A stretch of 64,000 nucleotides of DNA from DASTCZ01 sp963704455 (GCA_963704455.1 OY969905.1:3596001-3660000); one strand, 5' to 3'. Shown: positions 54,187 through 63,974, counted from the first letter of the stretch. Translations and numbers: made by a program. The notes: generated from the sequence alone by a model not told the origin.

Positions 54187-54596
54187 AGGCGCACGATGGA
54201 CAGGCCGGGGATCCTCCGGAAATGGCGCGTGTTGGCCGTCAGTACTGAGAAACCAAGGGAAAGTGCGGTCGCCCCAATCAGCAAGTCAGTGAATGGAACA
54301 ACAACGCCTTGGTTCCGCTGCTCTCCATCCAGTTTTCCAGCCAGGATCGCCGTTTGTTTCGTGAACGGATATACGGTTAAATCTGCCAGCAACTCATCGA
54401 GAAAAGACTCGCGGCGAAGGCGTATTTCAGGAGTCTTTGCGCGATAAACTCCATGAATAAGTTCCGTCAGGCCTATGGCGGAGAGCGCAGCTTCTTGATC
54501 GCCTGCGACGGTGACCACGCGCTCTATCAACCGCACAACGGTTTCGGCGCGCCGCTCGGCGGCGATGACCACACTGGAGTCCAAGATCAGTCCCAT
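54183..54596 (-). CDS. vapC: VapC-like PIN-domain toxin
   Basis: A 137-residue PIN-domain protein with acidic residues D6 (LILDSS), E45 (GLTELIHG) and D104 (PFTDLLIGA), and the closing TANTRHFRRIPGL. VapC toxins are Mg-dependent RNases, usually cutting tRNA or rRNA. The start overlaps the antitoxin gene by 10 bases, typical for a vapBC operon. Confidence 0.88.
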   Translation of the reverse strand: MGLILDSSVVIAAERRAETVVRLIERVVTVAGDQEAALSAIGLTELIHGVYRAKTPEIRLRRESFLDELLADLTVYPFTKQTAILAGKLDGEQRNQGVVVPFTDLLIGATALSLGFSVLTANTRHFRRIPGLSIVRL

Positions 54597-54868
54597 GCGG
54601 GAGAGTTCAACGGCTCGCGGTGACTTTCGATGGCGGCTTCAACATCCTTGGCGAAGTCCTTGTCTAGAATTGCCGCCGAGCCATGCTCCCTGGCAAGACG
54701 AAGGGACTCTGATAACAGCCGGACACAAGGTTCCGCGGGATGAACGATTGCGACGGGCCGCGCATCATGCTCGATGACGACTTCGGCGCCCTCGCGCACC
54801 TTCGCCATCAGCGACTTGAAATCGCTTGCCGCATCGGATTCGGAGATATGGATTACGTGCCTAGCCAT
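54587..54868 (-). CDS. vapB: VapB-like antitoxin (Phd/YefM type)
   Basis: A 93-residue protein from the ATG at 54868. The N-terminal domain HVIHISESDAASDFKSLMAK and VREGAEVVIEHDARPVAIVHP is of Phd/YefM (prevent-host-death) type. It binds its own promoter and neutralises the toxin through its C-terminal half. The toxin gene follows with an overlap of 10 bases. Confidence 0.85.
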   Translation of the reverse strand: MARHVIHISESDAASDFKSLMAKVREGAEVVIEHDARPVAIVHPAEPCVRLLSESLRLAREHGSAAILDKDFAKDVEAAIESHREPLNSPAWD

Positions 54869-54981
54869 AATCAGATTATACACCTCAGATTGAAGTTTGG
54901 AGGGTGCGATTCGTCTGCGCGGAGCGCGGAAGCCCGCGCGTCAAGGGCGTGCCACCCAGGTTTTGTTTCTCTAATTGCTGC

Positions 54982-55974
54982 TCAGAGGCCCACCATTTTT
55001 TGCAGCTCTTCGGGGTACCTGGCGCCTTGCACCGCGACCTTTGAGGCCGCACTCTCCAGTTCGCGGAGATCTTCGGACGAAAGTTCAAGGTTAGCGGCAC
55101 TGATGTTTTCTTCGAGCCGATGCAGCTTGGTGGTGCCGGGGATCGGCACAATCCACGGTTTCCGCGCAAGGAGCCAAGCGAGCGCGATCTGGGCAGATGT
55201 AGCTTTCTTCCGTTGCGCAAATGTGCCGAGCAGATCCACCAGCGCCTGATTCGCTTTCCGGTTCTCCACCGTAAAACGAGGGACGTTGTTGCGGAAATCG
55301 CTCTTGTCGAACTTTGTATCTTCGCTGATTTTTCCGGTAAGAAAACCTCTGCCAAGAGGACTGAATGGAACGAACCCGATCCCCAGTTCCTCAAGTGCGG
55401 GGAGCACCTCTGCTTCAGGCTCCCGCCACCAGAGCGAATATTCATTCTGGAGTGCGGTAACGGGCTGAACTTTATGTGCACGACGAATGGTCTGCAAGCC
55501 TGCTTCGGAAAGTCCGAAGTGATTCACCTTGCCTTGCCGAATCAAATCCTTGACCGCGCCCGCCACGTCTTCGATCGGCACGTTCGGGTCAACACGGTGC
55601 TGGTAGAACAGATCAATGACATCGGTTTTAAGCCGCTTGAGGGAGGCTTCGGCGACTTCCTTGATGTGCTTGGGCGTGCTGTCCACTCCGGACTGTTTGC
55701 CGGTGTTTGGATCAATTTTGAATCCGAATTTGGTGGCGATCACGACCTGGTCGCGAAGTGGAGCCAGCGCCTCGCCGACGAGCTCTTCGTTGACGAACGG
55801 CCCGTAAACTTCGGCGGTGTCGAAGAAAGTTACGCCGCGTTCGACGGCAGAGCGAATCAGCGAGATCATCTCCTTTTTGTCCGCAGCCGGCCCGTAACCG
55901 GAGCTCATTCCCATGCAGCCGAGCCCAATCGCCGACACGTCAAGATTGCTTTTTCCGAGTTTGCGTTTTTTCAT
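54982..55974 (-). CDS. Aldo/keto reductase (AKR13/YakC-like)
   Basis: A 330-residue TIM-barrel oxidoreductase starting MKKRKLGKSNLDVSAIGLG, with GAAGGAGAAGC upstream. Motifs: GMSSGYGPA, FFDTAEVYGPFVNEELVG (Asp and Tyr), FGFKID (Lys), VDLFYQHRVDP (His), and VPIPGTTKLHRLEENISA for NADPH. Substrate unknown. A longer frame to 56142 has no conserved residues. Confidence 0.92.
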   Translation of the reverse strand: MKKRKLGKSNLDVSAIGLGCMGMSSGYGPAADKKEMISLIRSAVERGVTFFDTAEVYGPFVNEELVGEALAPLRDQVVIATKFGFKIDPNTGKQSGVDSTPKHIKEVAEASLKRLKTDVIDLFYQHRVDPNVPIEDVAGAVKDLIRQGKVNHFGLSEAGLQTIRRAHKVQPVTALQNEYSLWWREPEAEVLPALEELGIGFVPFSPLGRGFLTGKISEDTKFDKSDFRNNVPRFTVENRKANQALVDLLGTFAQRKKATSAQIALAWLLARKPWIVPIPGTTKLHRLEENISAANLELSSEDLRELESAASKVAVQGARYPEELQKMVGL

Positions 55975-56312
55975 TGCTTCTCCTTCCAAATCAAATTGGG
56001 CTGGTGGGGCATCCTTTCCTGATGTTTTTCTGTCCGAATCTGCAGATGATATCACTGCGGGTCGTAACAGGGGATTGACTTGGGGTGGTGCGCGGATCGC
56101 GAAGTGTACAGAGCGGGGCAACCTGAACAGAGGGGGGTACATCTCAAGTTCATTAGGGCGTACTTATTCGCTGAAATTGGCTTAATTTTGATTACTCTTA
56201 CATGCTGGAATCAGTCATCGGAAATTTCGGAATATATAGATTGTAACAGCGGGGAAATCCAGCCCACGCTCGATAGTCCAAAAAAACAAAAAACCAAGTC
56301 CTGGAGGAATGG
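55975..56312. other. Intergenic region between divergent genes
   Basis: 338 bases. AT-rich towards the beta-barrel gene (TTGATTACTCTTACATGC, AATATATAGAT), which may hold its promoter, but no box pair is convincing. No gene seen. Confidence 0.4.
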
Positions 56313-57197
56313 ATGAGAAAGTACGCAGTTGGAGCGGTGGTTTTAACGGTATTCATCGCACTCGTGATAGCCGGGCCCGCATTTGCGCAAGACAATAGCG
56401 CGTCCGCGGCAAACACAAAGATAGTGGCGTCGACTACTTCGACGCTAACAGTGGATGCAGCAGCGCCAACGCCGGCGCCTGCTCCCAAAAAGGGATCTTC
56501 GTCAGGCTCCGGCGAATACAGGTGGAGCGGTTTTTCCCTTGGCGCAAGCTTTGGGTATGCGCTTTCAAACGGGGACACGATCTTTAATCCGGGGCCAAAT
56601 CCAACGACATTTTTTAATCTGATGCCGCAAACACTTGCTTTGCACCCGCACGGAGTCATCGGCGGTCTGCAGGCCGGCTGGGACCACAAGCAAGGTATGT
56701 GGGTGTATGGGCTCACGGTGGATTTTTCGGGGACCGGTATACAAGGGATCACGAAAGTCAGCCCCATTACGAATAATGTCGGCCTTCCATTTTCGCCCGC
56801 AGGCGGGTCGGACCTTGCCGCGAAAGAAGAGTTGAAATATCTTGCAACGATTCGCGGGCGCATCGGAGTGGTTGCAGATAAGCGGCTTCTGTTTTATGCA
56901 ACGGGAGGCGCCGCCGGGGGCCGGTTCATTTTTGGCGCAGACAGCAATTTCGAGCCCTTCGGGTCAGAGGACTTTTTCACGGAAATCAGCAGGATGAAGG
57001 TAGGTTGGACTGTGGGGGGCGGGATCGAATACGCCGCTTGCAGGCACTGGCACGTGGGCGCGGAATATCTCTACTACGATTTTCCGAACGAATCAAAAAC
57101 CGCCAATCCGAACCCGACCGATCCACCATTATTCGTGGTGAACAACTGGGCGGCCAAAGGACAGATCGCCCGGGCAGTGTTCAGCTATAAGTTTTAG
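56313..57197 (+). CDS. Outer-membrane beta-barrel protein (Omp25/OmpA-like)
   Basis: A 294-residue protein with a signal peptide (VVLTVFIALVIAGPAFA), a short linker rich in A, P, T and S, and an eight-stranded-barrel-like domain (YRWSGFSLGASFGYALSNGD to VFSYKF). The C-terminal residue is Phe, as in many outer-membrane proteins. The family is of the porin_OMP_beta-brl type. CTGGAGGA lies before the ATG. A terminator follows. Confidence 0.85.
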   Translation: MRKYAVGAVVLTVFIALVIAGPAFAQDNSASAANTKIVASTTSTLTVDAAAPTPAPAPKKGSSSGSGEYRWSGFSLGASFGYALSNGDTIFNPGPNPTTFFNLMPQTLALHPHGVIGGLQAGWDHKQGMWVYGLTVDFSGTGIQGITKVSPITNNVGLPFSPAGGSDLAAKEELKYLATIRGRIGVVADKRLLFYATGGAAGGRFIFGADSNFEPFGSEDFFTEISRMKVGWTVGGGIEYAACRHWHVGAEYLYYDFPNESKTANPNPTDPPLFVVNNWAAKGQIARAVFSYKF

Positions 57198-57227
57198 CTT
57201 GTCTGTCAACCAATCGGAATTACAGCG

Positions 57228-57258
57228 GGCCCCGGGACTTTCCCGGGGCCTTGCTTTT
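57228..57258 (+). terminator. Rho-independent terminator
   Basis: Perfect 10-base stem GGCCCCGGGA / TCCCGGGGCC with a CTT loop, followed by TTGCTTTT. It ends the beta-barrel gene transcript. Confidence 0.88.
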
Positions 57259-57356
57259 ATGGGCAGCTTAGTTGGCGTGGACTGAGTGCGCTTGGCGTCT
57301 GTCCGCGGAAGACCTGAACAAGCAATCAATGGAAGGTGGAAGCGAATCGGAATAGC

Positions 57357-59624
57357 CTAGGATTTAGACCGAGCAAAAACTATCGCAACATACAAAAATG
57401 TCATCAATACTCCGACTAAACTGATGAGTTTTCCGTAACGAAAATCATCCGGATCAAATTGGCATTCAACCAGATGGCGGCCCTCGGGCACGACGAACCC
57501 GAGTAAGCTCCCATCGACCCGCACAATGGATTGTGACTTATCGTCCATGCGTACCTTCCAACCTGGATGAAATCGCACGCCGACCGTGCAGAGCATCGAA
57601 CCGGTGACGTTGGCCACGAGCTTCATTCGCCCCGGATGGTCCTCGATTAAGTCCAGGCTGCCGGAGGCATTTGAATCGAGTGAAAGGGGGGCTTCGACCA
57701 GAGCTGCTTTCGAAAAGTCGAAGTGAGTGACCTGATCCAGATCGCGATCAAGCCCGGAAGGGTTGACCGGATGCTCCATCAAAGAGGACTCGCCTATTAA
57801 TTCACTGTCGATCAGCAGAGCCTCCCGGTTCAACATCAGCACAGCGTGGTTTCGGAGGCGCAAAAGCGGTAGCGGGTCGGGCAATACTCTCCATACCCTA
57901 TCCAAATCCAAAACGGCCCGTGCACCAGTAATTCGCGCGTAGACGTCAGACCGGATCGGAATCGGCGAGGCCGGCTCCAAACCTGAAAATCCGTCCACCA
58001 AGCGGTAATCGAGCAGAACGAGATGGTCATCCTGGATTTTTACTTGAACAGGGCCTGGCGCTGGTACAGGCGGGGGATTGGCAACATCGAAGGGATTTCC
58101 CGTTTCGGTATGAAGAATCAGAGCCAGCCCCTGAATACACAGGACATCCAGCAGAACAAAAATCGCCAGCCCGGAATATGAAATCCAAGTCACCCGAGCC
58201 GAACCGAGAAACAAGACGGCGGCGGCAATGACCATTAGCGCACCCGCCATGACCAGCGAGGGCTTGGCAAGATGGGGAGACAATTCCGAAAGAATGGAAG
58301 CGCCCGCGGTGATGCCCATCCTTTTGGTTATGTTCGGCAAAAGGGCAATTGCCACCGTTGCCAGGCTTGCCACGGCGAGAAAAATAGCCACGCGCCTAAC
58401 GAACGGCGACAGCTTGAACTTTCCTCCAATGGCTCTCAGGTGATCCAAAGCCAAAGCGGCACCGGCTGCAACCGCAAAATCGGTGAGAACGGTATACCGC
58501 ACGGGAGCGCGGAAAAGTCCAATCACAGGCAATCTGGCGTACAGGGGAAACACCAGATTGTACTTTCCAAGCGCCAGAAAGAGGGCCGCGAATCCAAGGA
58601 CGCCTAGAAACCGGGTCAATTTTCGGCGAGGTCTATCCAGGTCCTTCACGGAGAGAACCCAGACAAAAAGCAAAAGTGCGACGGTACCCCCACAGTAGAG
58701 GAACAAATTATAGGCTCCCCGAAACTGGTTGTACCGGCCGCCTTGCAACATAAGTGGATTGATCCACTGGAGCAATTCCTGCGGTTGCAGTGACATCTCC
58801 GAAAGGAAATTCATGGGGGGTGACACACGTATGGAGTCATGCACGGCGGACACAGTCGGCAAGAGTTGAGCGCCCCCGATTAACAGGCCGACGGCAAGCG
58901 CCCCGGTGACCTCCAGTAATCTCCGCCATCTGACTTCGACTCCCATCAGATAAAGGGCGTATCCTCCTTCGATGAGAGCGCAGAAATAGACATATTGCGG
59001 ATATCCCAGCAAGACTTGGGAGCCGGTGAGCAACGCAACCGCCCCCAGCCAGAGAGCGCGCGTCCGCGGCTTTGCCGATTCGAAGGCGCGAAGAATGGCC
59101 AAGAGAATCCAAGGCAGGTGCGCCATCACAGCAACTGCATTCATGTGCCGCAAAAGATCCAGATTTGTGCCGGCGAATGTGAATAGAAAACTACCGAAAA
59201 GGGCGGCAGGCATACAGAGTTTCCAGGCCCTGAACAACAGGTAGGATCCCGCGAACATGAACAAGTATATGGATAGAATTTCAATACTGAAAGCAGTTGT
59301 CAGGGGCAATACGGAATACAGCAGCAGATGGAGCGGATGCATCATCCCCGCCTGCCCCTCTCCGTGGAGATAGAAGCCGCCGTACAGAAATGGGCACCAT
59401 AAAAAACTTTCATGATGGCGCAGGCAATCTGCATAAAACTTCCGGTACGGAAGATTTTGAGTTAATAAATCACCGGCAATGAAGGTCAGCCCCCGAAGGA
59501 GAGGCGCTAGTAGCAGAAGGAAAAAGGCCCCGGAAGCGGAAAACAATACGAGTGTCAGCGATCGATCCCCGAGGAATCCCAAGCGGCGGCCAGTCCCGCT
59601 AGCTTTTCCGGCGATCATATTCAC
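57357..59624 (-). CDS. YfhO-like polytopic membrane protein
   Basis: A 755-residue protein with more than ten predicted membrane helices in the first 510 residues, then a soluble C-terminal domain (about 510-730) and a final helix (ISLVGVLMTFLYVAIVFA). The first extracytoplasmic loop has GDLLTQNLPYRKFY, a region shared by YfhO-type GT-C-fold glycosyltransferase-like proteins. The closing GFVVPEGRHLVECQFDPDDFRYG fits the YfhO C-terminal pattern. It probably acts in surface polymer or lipid glycosylation; the substrate is unknown. Confidence 0.82.
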   Translation of the reverse strand: MNMIAGKASGTGRRLGFLGDRSLTLVLFSASGAFFLLLLAPLLRGLTFIAGDLLTQNLPYRKFYADCLRHHESFLWCPFLYGGFYLHGEGQAGMMHPLHLLLYSVLPLTTAFSIEILSIYLFMFAGSYLLFRAWKLCMPAALFGSFLFTFAGTNLDLLRHMNAVAVMAHLPWILLAILRAFESAKPRTRALWLGAVALLTGSQVLLGYPQYVYFCALIEGGYALYLMGVEVRWRRLLEVTGALAVGLLIGGAQLLPTVSAVHDSIRVSPPMNFLSEMSLQPQELLQWINPLMLQGGRYNQFRGAYNLFLYCGGTVALLLFVWVLSVKDLDRPRRKLTRFLGVLGFAALFLALGKYNLVFPLYARLPVIGLFRAPVRYTVLTDFAVAAGAALALDHLRAIGGKFKLSPFVRRVAIFLAVASLATVAIALLPNITKRMGITAGASILSELSPHLAKPSLVMAGALMVIAAAVLFLGSARVTWISYSGLAIFVLLDVLCIQGLALILHTETGNPFDVANPPPVPAPGPVQVKIQDDHLVLLDYRLVDGFSGLEPASPIPIRSDVYARITGARAVLDLDRVWRVLPDPLPLLRLRNHAVLMLNREALLIDSELIGESSLMEHPVNPSGLDRDLDQVTHFDFSKAALVEAPLSLDSNASGSLDLIEDHPGRMKLVANVTGSMLCTVGVRFHPGWKVRMDDKSQSIVRVDGSLLGFVVPEGRHLVECQFDPDDFRYGKLISLVGVLMTFLYVAIVFARSKS

Positions 59625-60033
59625 AGAAGGAAGTCCGGAGAAGAATAGGGTGCGCCGCGCGGATGTGTGGACCGACTCGGCGACATCATCAACATAAGGA
59701 TAACGGCGAAGGCTGTAGGATTCCTTTGCCCCGGAACTTCGTTTTTGATTTACCAGCCAAGAGATAATCTATGCCTGACCGAGTTAATGTGCAATGCTTC
59801 AGACAATTTCTTGACTGGGTTACACATTCGGCGGTTGCGGGATCCCCAGAGGCAATAGCTGGCGCTTCGCCAACCCATATCTCAAAGATGCTTCCCTCTC
59901 CAGTCTCGCTCACCACTGACATCGATTCCTGGCTACGGCATGATCATCTTCGTAGTGACGGAAGTGCGGAGCAAAAGACTCCGCGCTCGCCTGTTCGAAG
60001 CGAACACGGCCGCCAGCGCGAAATCGGAATCAT
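59625..60033. other. Intergenic region with possible histidine-kinase remnant
   Basis: 409 bases. The minus-strand frame 59922 to about 59855 encodes VVSETGEGSIFEIWV, which resembles the last beta-strand of a histidine kinase ATPase domain (SE.G.GS.F.I). A stop lies a few codons upstream and no G-boxes precede it. It may be a decayed fragment or chance. Confidence 0.3.
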
Positions 60034-60939
60034 CTAAGGTTCAATCAATTTGGAGAGGCCCGCGTAGTCCATCTTTTCGAGAATTTTTCGGACGATGGCT
60101 TCGTCCGCCTGGACTTTATCAGGCCTTGATTGGATCCACGCCCACACAAATATGCACTTCACCTTAAGCTGCCGCTCGCTGAGACTTACGGGCGGGTTCT
60201 GGTACGCGGGAGGCCCGAGAAAAATTGCCAGGCCAACAGTGGCCAACTCATGATCGGGCGTCAATTTCTCAATTTTTTGTTCACGATACAAAGGACGCCC
60301 CGCCAAGATGCCGCTCGGTTGCAAATGAAAAGAAGGGATGGCCGCGGCAAGCGTCCGATTTGTGCCAATGCGGAAATTCACGCTCCGCCAGAGCCCCGGG
60401 AGATCCCTTTTACGCTCCGCGATTTGTTCGCTTCTCTTATCAAATGAATGAATAAACACGAGATGGGGATTCTGTTGCTGAATGTTCGCGATTTGCTGCA
60501 TGAGTTCCAGACCTTCCTTGTACTTGCCTTGCTTCATTAGATCCTCATACTGTTTTTGGAGGGCCTGGTATTTCTTTTCAAAGGCGTCGATCTCCGCTTT
60601 ATGATCCTGGTCAAATTGCTTCACCGAATCAACCATTTCCTGGTTCAACGCCTTCTCTTGCCGGTCGGTCTCATCGATTTGGCGCGAGAGTTCCGGATCG
60701 TCGAAGCGCCAATCCTGATGGGCCAGAACACAAATGTACCTGTGGGGCGTGTCGGTGGCAGCGCCTTTGAAAACGTATTGCTCTGGAGTGAGGCCCTGCG
60801 AGGAGGCGTTCGGCAAAAAACCTGCAAGCTTTTCACTGATTGTTTCAAGCCACCGGGACAAGGCATTGTCGTCCTGCGCGGCGGTCGAACTCAGTAAGAG
60901 GAGCGCGACCGCTGTCAGTGTCGCCAATCGATTGTGCAC
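60034..60939 (-). CDS. Exported coiled-coil protein of unknown function
   Basis: About 301 residues from GTG at 60939 (AGGAG upstream). The signal peptide is LATLTAVALLLLSSTAAQ. A helical, probably coiled-coil region (about 85-155; RQEKALNQEMVDSVKQFDQD and KYQALQKQYEDLMKQGKYKE) is flanked by mixed alpha/beta sequence. No family recognised. It stands divergent from rpsA. Confidence 0.68.
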   Translation of the reverse strand: MHNRLATLTAVALLLLSSTAAQDDNALSRWLETISEKLAGFLPNASSQGLTPEQYVFKGAATDTPHRYICVLAHQDWRFDDPELSRQIDETDRQEKALNQEMVDSVKQFDQDHKAEIDAFEKKYQALQKQYEDLMKQGKYKEGLELMQQIANIQQQNPHLVFIHSFDKRSEQIAERKRDLPGLWRSVNFRIGTNRTLAAAIPSFHLQPSGILAGRPLYREQKIEKLTPDHELATVGLAIFLGPPAYQNPPVSLSERQLKVKCIFVWAWIQSRPDKVQADEAIVRKILEKMDYAGLSKLIEP

Positions 60940-61108
60940 TGGGTCTCCTATGCAAAACCGGCGCGCTTTGCAAATCATACATCCAACAGGACGCCCACTG
61001 TGTCATTGAACCGCCGGCTTGGAAGGCGGCGCCACAACTCCTGAATTTCGGTTATCCGGCGCGCCAACCGGTGCCCAAAGCAACTGTTTCCCGGCCAAAT
61101 GGAACAAA

Positions 61109-61138
61109 TTGACAGGGGGCTTTGGCGGCGGGTATTAT
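61109..61138 (+). promoter_or_regulatory. rpsA promoter
   Basis: TTGACA (61109-61114), an 18-base G-rich spacer and TATTAT (61133-61138). It lies downstream of the in-frame ATG at 61099, which rules out that ATG as start on this transcript and supports the start at 61255. Confidence 0.65.
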
Positions 61139-61254
61139 CGTTTGGACGCGGCACGCGGATCGCGCCGCTGTCCCCTCCTTGCTTAGCCGCGTTACTGATT
61201 CCTCCGGGAATTTACCTCGGTAAGCAGGGCAAGTCTCCCTTCGGAGGCCTCAAG

Positions 61255-63429
61255 ATGTCACCCGAGCACGACAAAACCGTCAACCTCTCTACAGACGCCG
61301 GTACGGCAGAAACCCAAGCCGAGCATTCAAATCCGATAACACAACTGGACGGCGAAGCACACGCGGCTGCGCCGGCACGCGCCACAGCACCGTCTGCCAA
61401 TGACGCCGAAGGTCCTTCGCCTGCCGCGCCTACATCCCTGACAGCAACGGAAAGTGAAAGCGCCGACCAATCGTCGGGCGGCGATATAGCCATCGCCAGC
61501 GCGGATATGGTCAGCGAGGGCGATCCACAGGCGGGCGAACCATCTTCCAGTGAGACAACATCTTCCGCCGAGACGACTTCTTCCAATGAGACGACTTCGC
61601 CAGCTGAAGGCCATACCGGCAACGCAGAGGAAATTTCCGCGGAGGCGATGGGCGAGCTAATAAACCAATATCCCTCGCCGGAAGAAAAAAGTGCGGAGAC
61701 CGAGAAGAAGGTGATCGAAGGGCGAGTGGTCGCGCTGAACGATCTCGGCGTCGTGGTGGACATTGGGACGAAGCGCGAAGGGTTGATCCCTGCTGCGGAA
61801 TTCGCGGAAGTGACAACCGCGCCGCCGCTTTCGCCCGGACAGATGGTGGAAGTCGAGCGGCTCGGCGAAGAAAAAGACGGCTACGCTCTGCTGAGCTACC
61901 AGCGTCCCTTGCGCCGCGCGACCTGGAAGAAAATTGAAGAGGCCTACCGCTCGAAGGCAAATATTGAAGCCACGGTCACGGACACGATCAAGGGCGGGCT
62001 GGTGGTGGATATCGGCGTGCGCGCTTTCCTGCCCGCATCGCAAGTGGACCTGAAGCCGCAATCGAATCTGGAATCGCTGAAAGGGCAGAGGCTCACAGTG
62101 CGCGTGCTGAAGTTAAACCGCAAGCGCGGCAACGTGGTGGTGAGCCGGCGCGCGATCCTCGAAGAGGAAAACGAAGCGCACAAAAAGCAGTTGATGGAGC
62201 AAATCACGGAAGGCCAAGTGATTAAGGGCCGCGTGAAAAACATCACGGACTACGGCGTGTTCATGGACCTCGGCGGCGTGGATGGATTGCTGCACATCAC
62301 CGACCTGAGCTGGGGCCGGCTGAAACATCCATCGGAAGCCGTGAAGGTGGACGATGAAATCGAAGTGCAGGTGCTGCGCTTTGATAAAGAAAAGGGACGC
62401 GTGTCCCTAGGCCGCAAGCAACTGGTGCCTGATCCATGGGCGGCCGTGGCGGAGAAATTTCCAGTCGGGTCGCGCGTGAAGGGCAAGGTCGTGGGGATCA
62501 CCGACTACGGGGCTTTCATCGAGCTGGACGCGGGCGTTGAGGGCCTGGTGCACATCAGCGAGATGACCTGGTCGAAGAAGATGAAGCACCCTTCGAAAAT
62601 TGTGACGCAGGGCGCGGAGGTTGAGGCCGTCGTACTCGACGTGAAATTGGAACAGCGGCGCATTTCGCTGGGATTGAAGCAGACGCTGCCCGACCCGTGG
62701 CAGGAACTCGTGGAGAAATATCCCGTGGGAATGGTGGTGACCGGGCGCGTGCGGAACCTGACGGACTTCGGCGCGTTTGTTGAAATCGAGGAAGGATTTG
62801 ACGGGCTGGTGCACGCGAGCGACATCAGTTGGTCCGGGCGCGTAAAAAATATCGGCGAGGTGTTGAAGAAGGGCGAGCAAGTTACGGCGAAGATTCTGAA
62901 AATTGATGCGCCGAACCGGCGCGTGTCGCTGGGCATCAAGCAGGTGAACGACATCTGGGCGGCCTGGTTTGGCACGCACAAGGTGAATGAAGTGGTACAC
63001 GGCAAGGTTTCGCGGATGGCGGCGTTCGGCGCGTTTGTGGAATTGGCCGAGGGCATCGAGGGGCTTTGTCACATTTCCGAAATTGAAGACCGCAAGCGGA
63101 AGCGCGACGATGATAAGGGCGGCCAGTTTGGCGGCCAAAAAAGCGGAGACCGCGGCGGTCCTGCTGTTGGTCAAGGGAGGGGCGCGCGGCCAGGCGGGAA
63201 GCCGGGCGAGAAGGGCGCTTCACTCGAAGTCGGCAAGGAATACGATTTCAAAATTGTAAAGCTCGATCCGGATCAGCACCGCATCGGTCTGAGCTATCGC
63301 GGCGCGCAGAAGCAGGTGGAGAAAAAAGAAATCCAGGAATATCGCGCGGCGAGCGTCCCGAAAGGGCCGAAGTCGTCGCCAACGGCGACGATTGGCGACA
63401 TGATCCGCTCGAAGGGTGGGACGTTTTAG
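61255..63429 (+). CDS. rpsA: 30S ribosomal protein S1
   Basis: 724 residues from the ATG at 61255, with TCGGAGG upstream. Six S1 RNA-binding domains follow an acidic, Ser/Thr/Glu-rich N-terminal extension of about 150 residues. Domains 3-5 are the best conserved (NITDYGVFMDLGGVDGLLHI, GITDYGAFIELDAGVEGLVH, NLTDFGAFVEIEEGFDGLVH). The sixth is split by a Gly-rich insert (GGQFGGQKSGDRGGPAVG). S1 binds mRNA near the start codon on the 30S. The length exceeds the usual 550-570 residues because of the N-terminal extension and the insert. Confidence 0.93.
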   Translation: MSPEHDKTVNLSTDAGTAETQAEHSNPITQLDGEAHAAAPARATAPSANDAEGPSPAAPTSLTATESESADQSSGGDIAIASADMVSEGDPQAGEPSSSETTSSAETTSSNETTSPAEGHTGNAEEISAEAMGELINQYPSPEEKSAETEKKVIEGRVVALNDLGVVVDIGTKREGLIPAAEFAEVTTAPPLSPGQMVEVERLGEEKDGYALLSYQRPLRRATWKKIEEAYRSKANIEATVTDTIKGGLVVDIGVRAFLPASQVDLKPQSNLESLKGQRLTVRVLKLNRKRGNVVVSRRAILEEENEAHKKQLMEQITEGQVIKGRVKNITDYGVFMDLGGVDGLLHITDLSWGRLKHPSEAVKVDDEIEVQVLRFDKEKGRVSLGRKQLVPDPWAAVAEKFPVGSRVKGKVVGITDYGAFIELDAGVEGLVHISEMTWSKKMKHPSKIVTQGAEVEAVVLDVKLEQRRISLGLKQTLPDPWQELVEKYPVGMVVTGRVRNLTDFGAFVEIEEGFDGLVHASDISWSGRVKNIGEVLKKGEQVTAKILKIDAPNRRVSLGIKQVNDIWAAWFGTHKVNEVVHGKVSRMAAFGAFVELAEGIEGLCHISEIEDRKRKRDDDKGGQFGGQKSGDRGGPAVGQGRGARPGGKPGEKGASLEVGKEYDFKIVKLDPDQHRIGLSYRGAQKQVEKKEIQEYRAASVPKGPKSSPTATIGDMIRSKGGTF

Positions 63430-63632
63430 TAGAGGCAAGAGGGGCGCCGTCCCGTTTAGGAACTGACGAAGGGCCGGCAGGGAGGGGCGGCGCAGAAAAA
63501 GTTTCCTTCCGGGTGCAATTAGTGATATGGAAACACCGCGGATAGGCCATCCAGCTTGCCTATCGGCGGGCAGGCCCTCCAGTGGGTCCGAAAATTTTTA
63601 GCGGCGGGATGAACCCGCCCCAGGATTGAGAC

Positions 63633-63974
63633 ATGACTGACGCCACAATGACAAAAGCTGACCTCGTCGAGATCGTGAAGACGGCCACGCAGCTCGAGCA
63701 AAAAGTGACAGAAGAATTGATCGAGACGGTATTCGACAGCCTGATCGCGGCGCTGCGCAAGGGCGACAGGATCGAGATCCGCGGGTTCGGAACGTTTCGC
63801 ACGCGCGACCGGCGCGGGCGTCAGGGGCGCAACCCAAGGACCGGCGAAAAAGTTGAAGTCCCCGCGAAAAAAATACTTTTCTTCAAGCCCAGCAAAGACC
63901 TGAAAGATTTCGTCAACGCGAGCACCGCAGCGAAAGCCGCCGCTTCCGGAACGGAAGCCCCGGCGCAGGGCTGA
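63633..63974 (+). CDS. HU/IHF family DNA-binding protein
   Basis: A 113-residue protein: N-terminal helices (MTKADLVEIVKTATQLEQKV), the signature GDRIEIRGFGTFRTRDRRGRQGRNPRTGE with the proline-tipped DNA-inserting arm, and an alanine-rich C-terminal tail. It bends DNA as a dimer. ATG at 63633 or 63648 may be used. The rpsA-to-IHF order is the one seen with Escherichia coli rpsA-ihfB, but HU and IHF cannot be separated here. Confidence 0.92.
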   Translation: MTDATMTKADLVEIVKTATQLEQKVTEELIETVFDSLIAALRKGDRIEIRGFGTFRTRDRRGRQGRNPRTGEKVEVPAKKILFFKPSKDLKDFVNASTAAKAAASGTEAPAQG

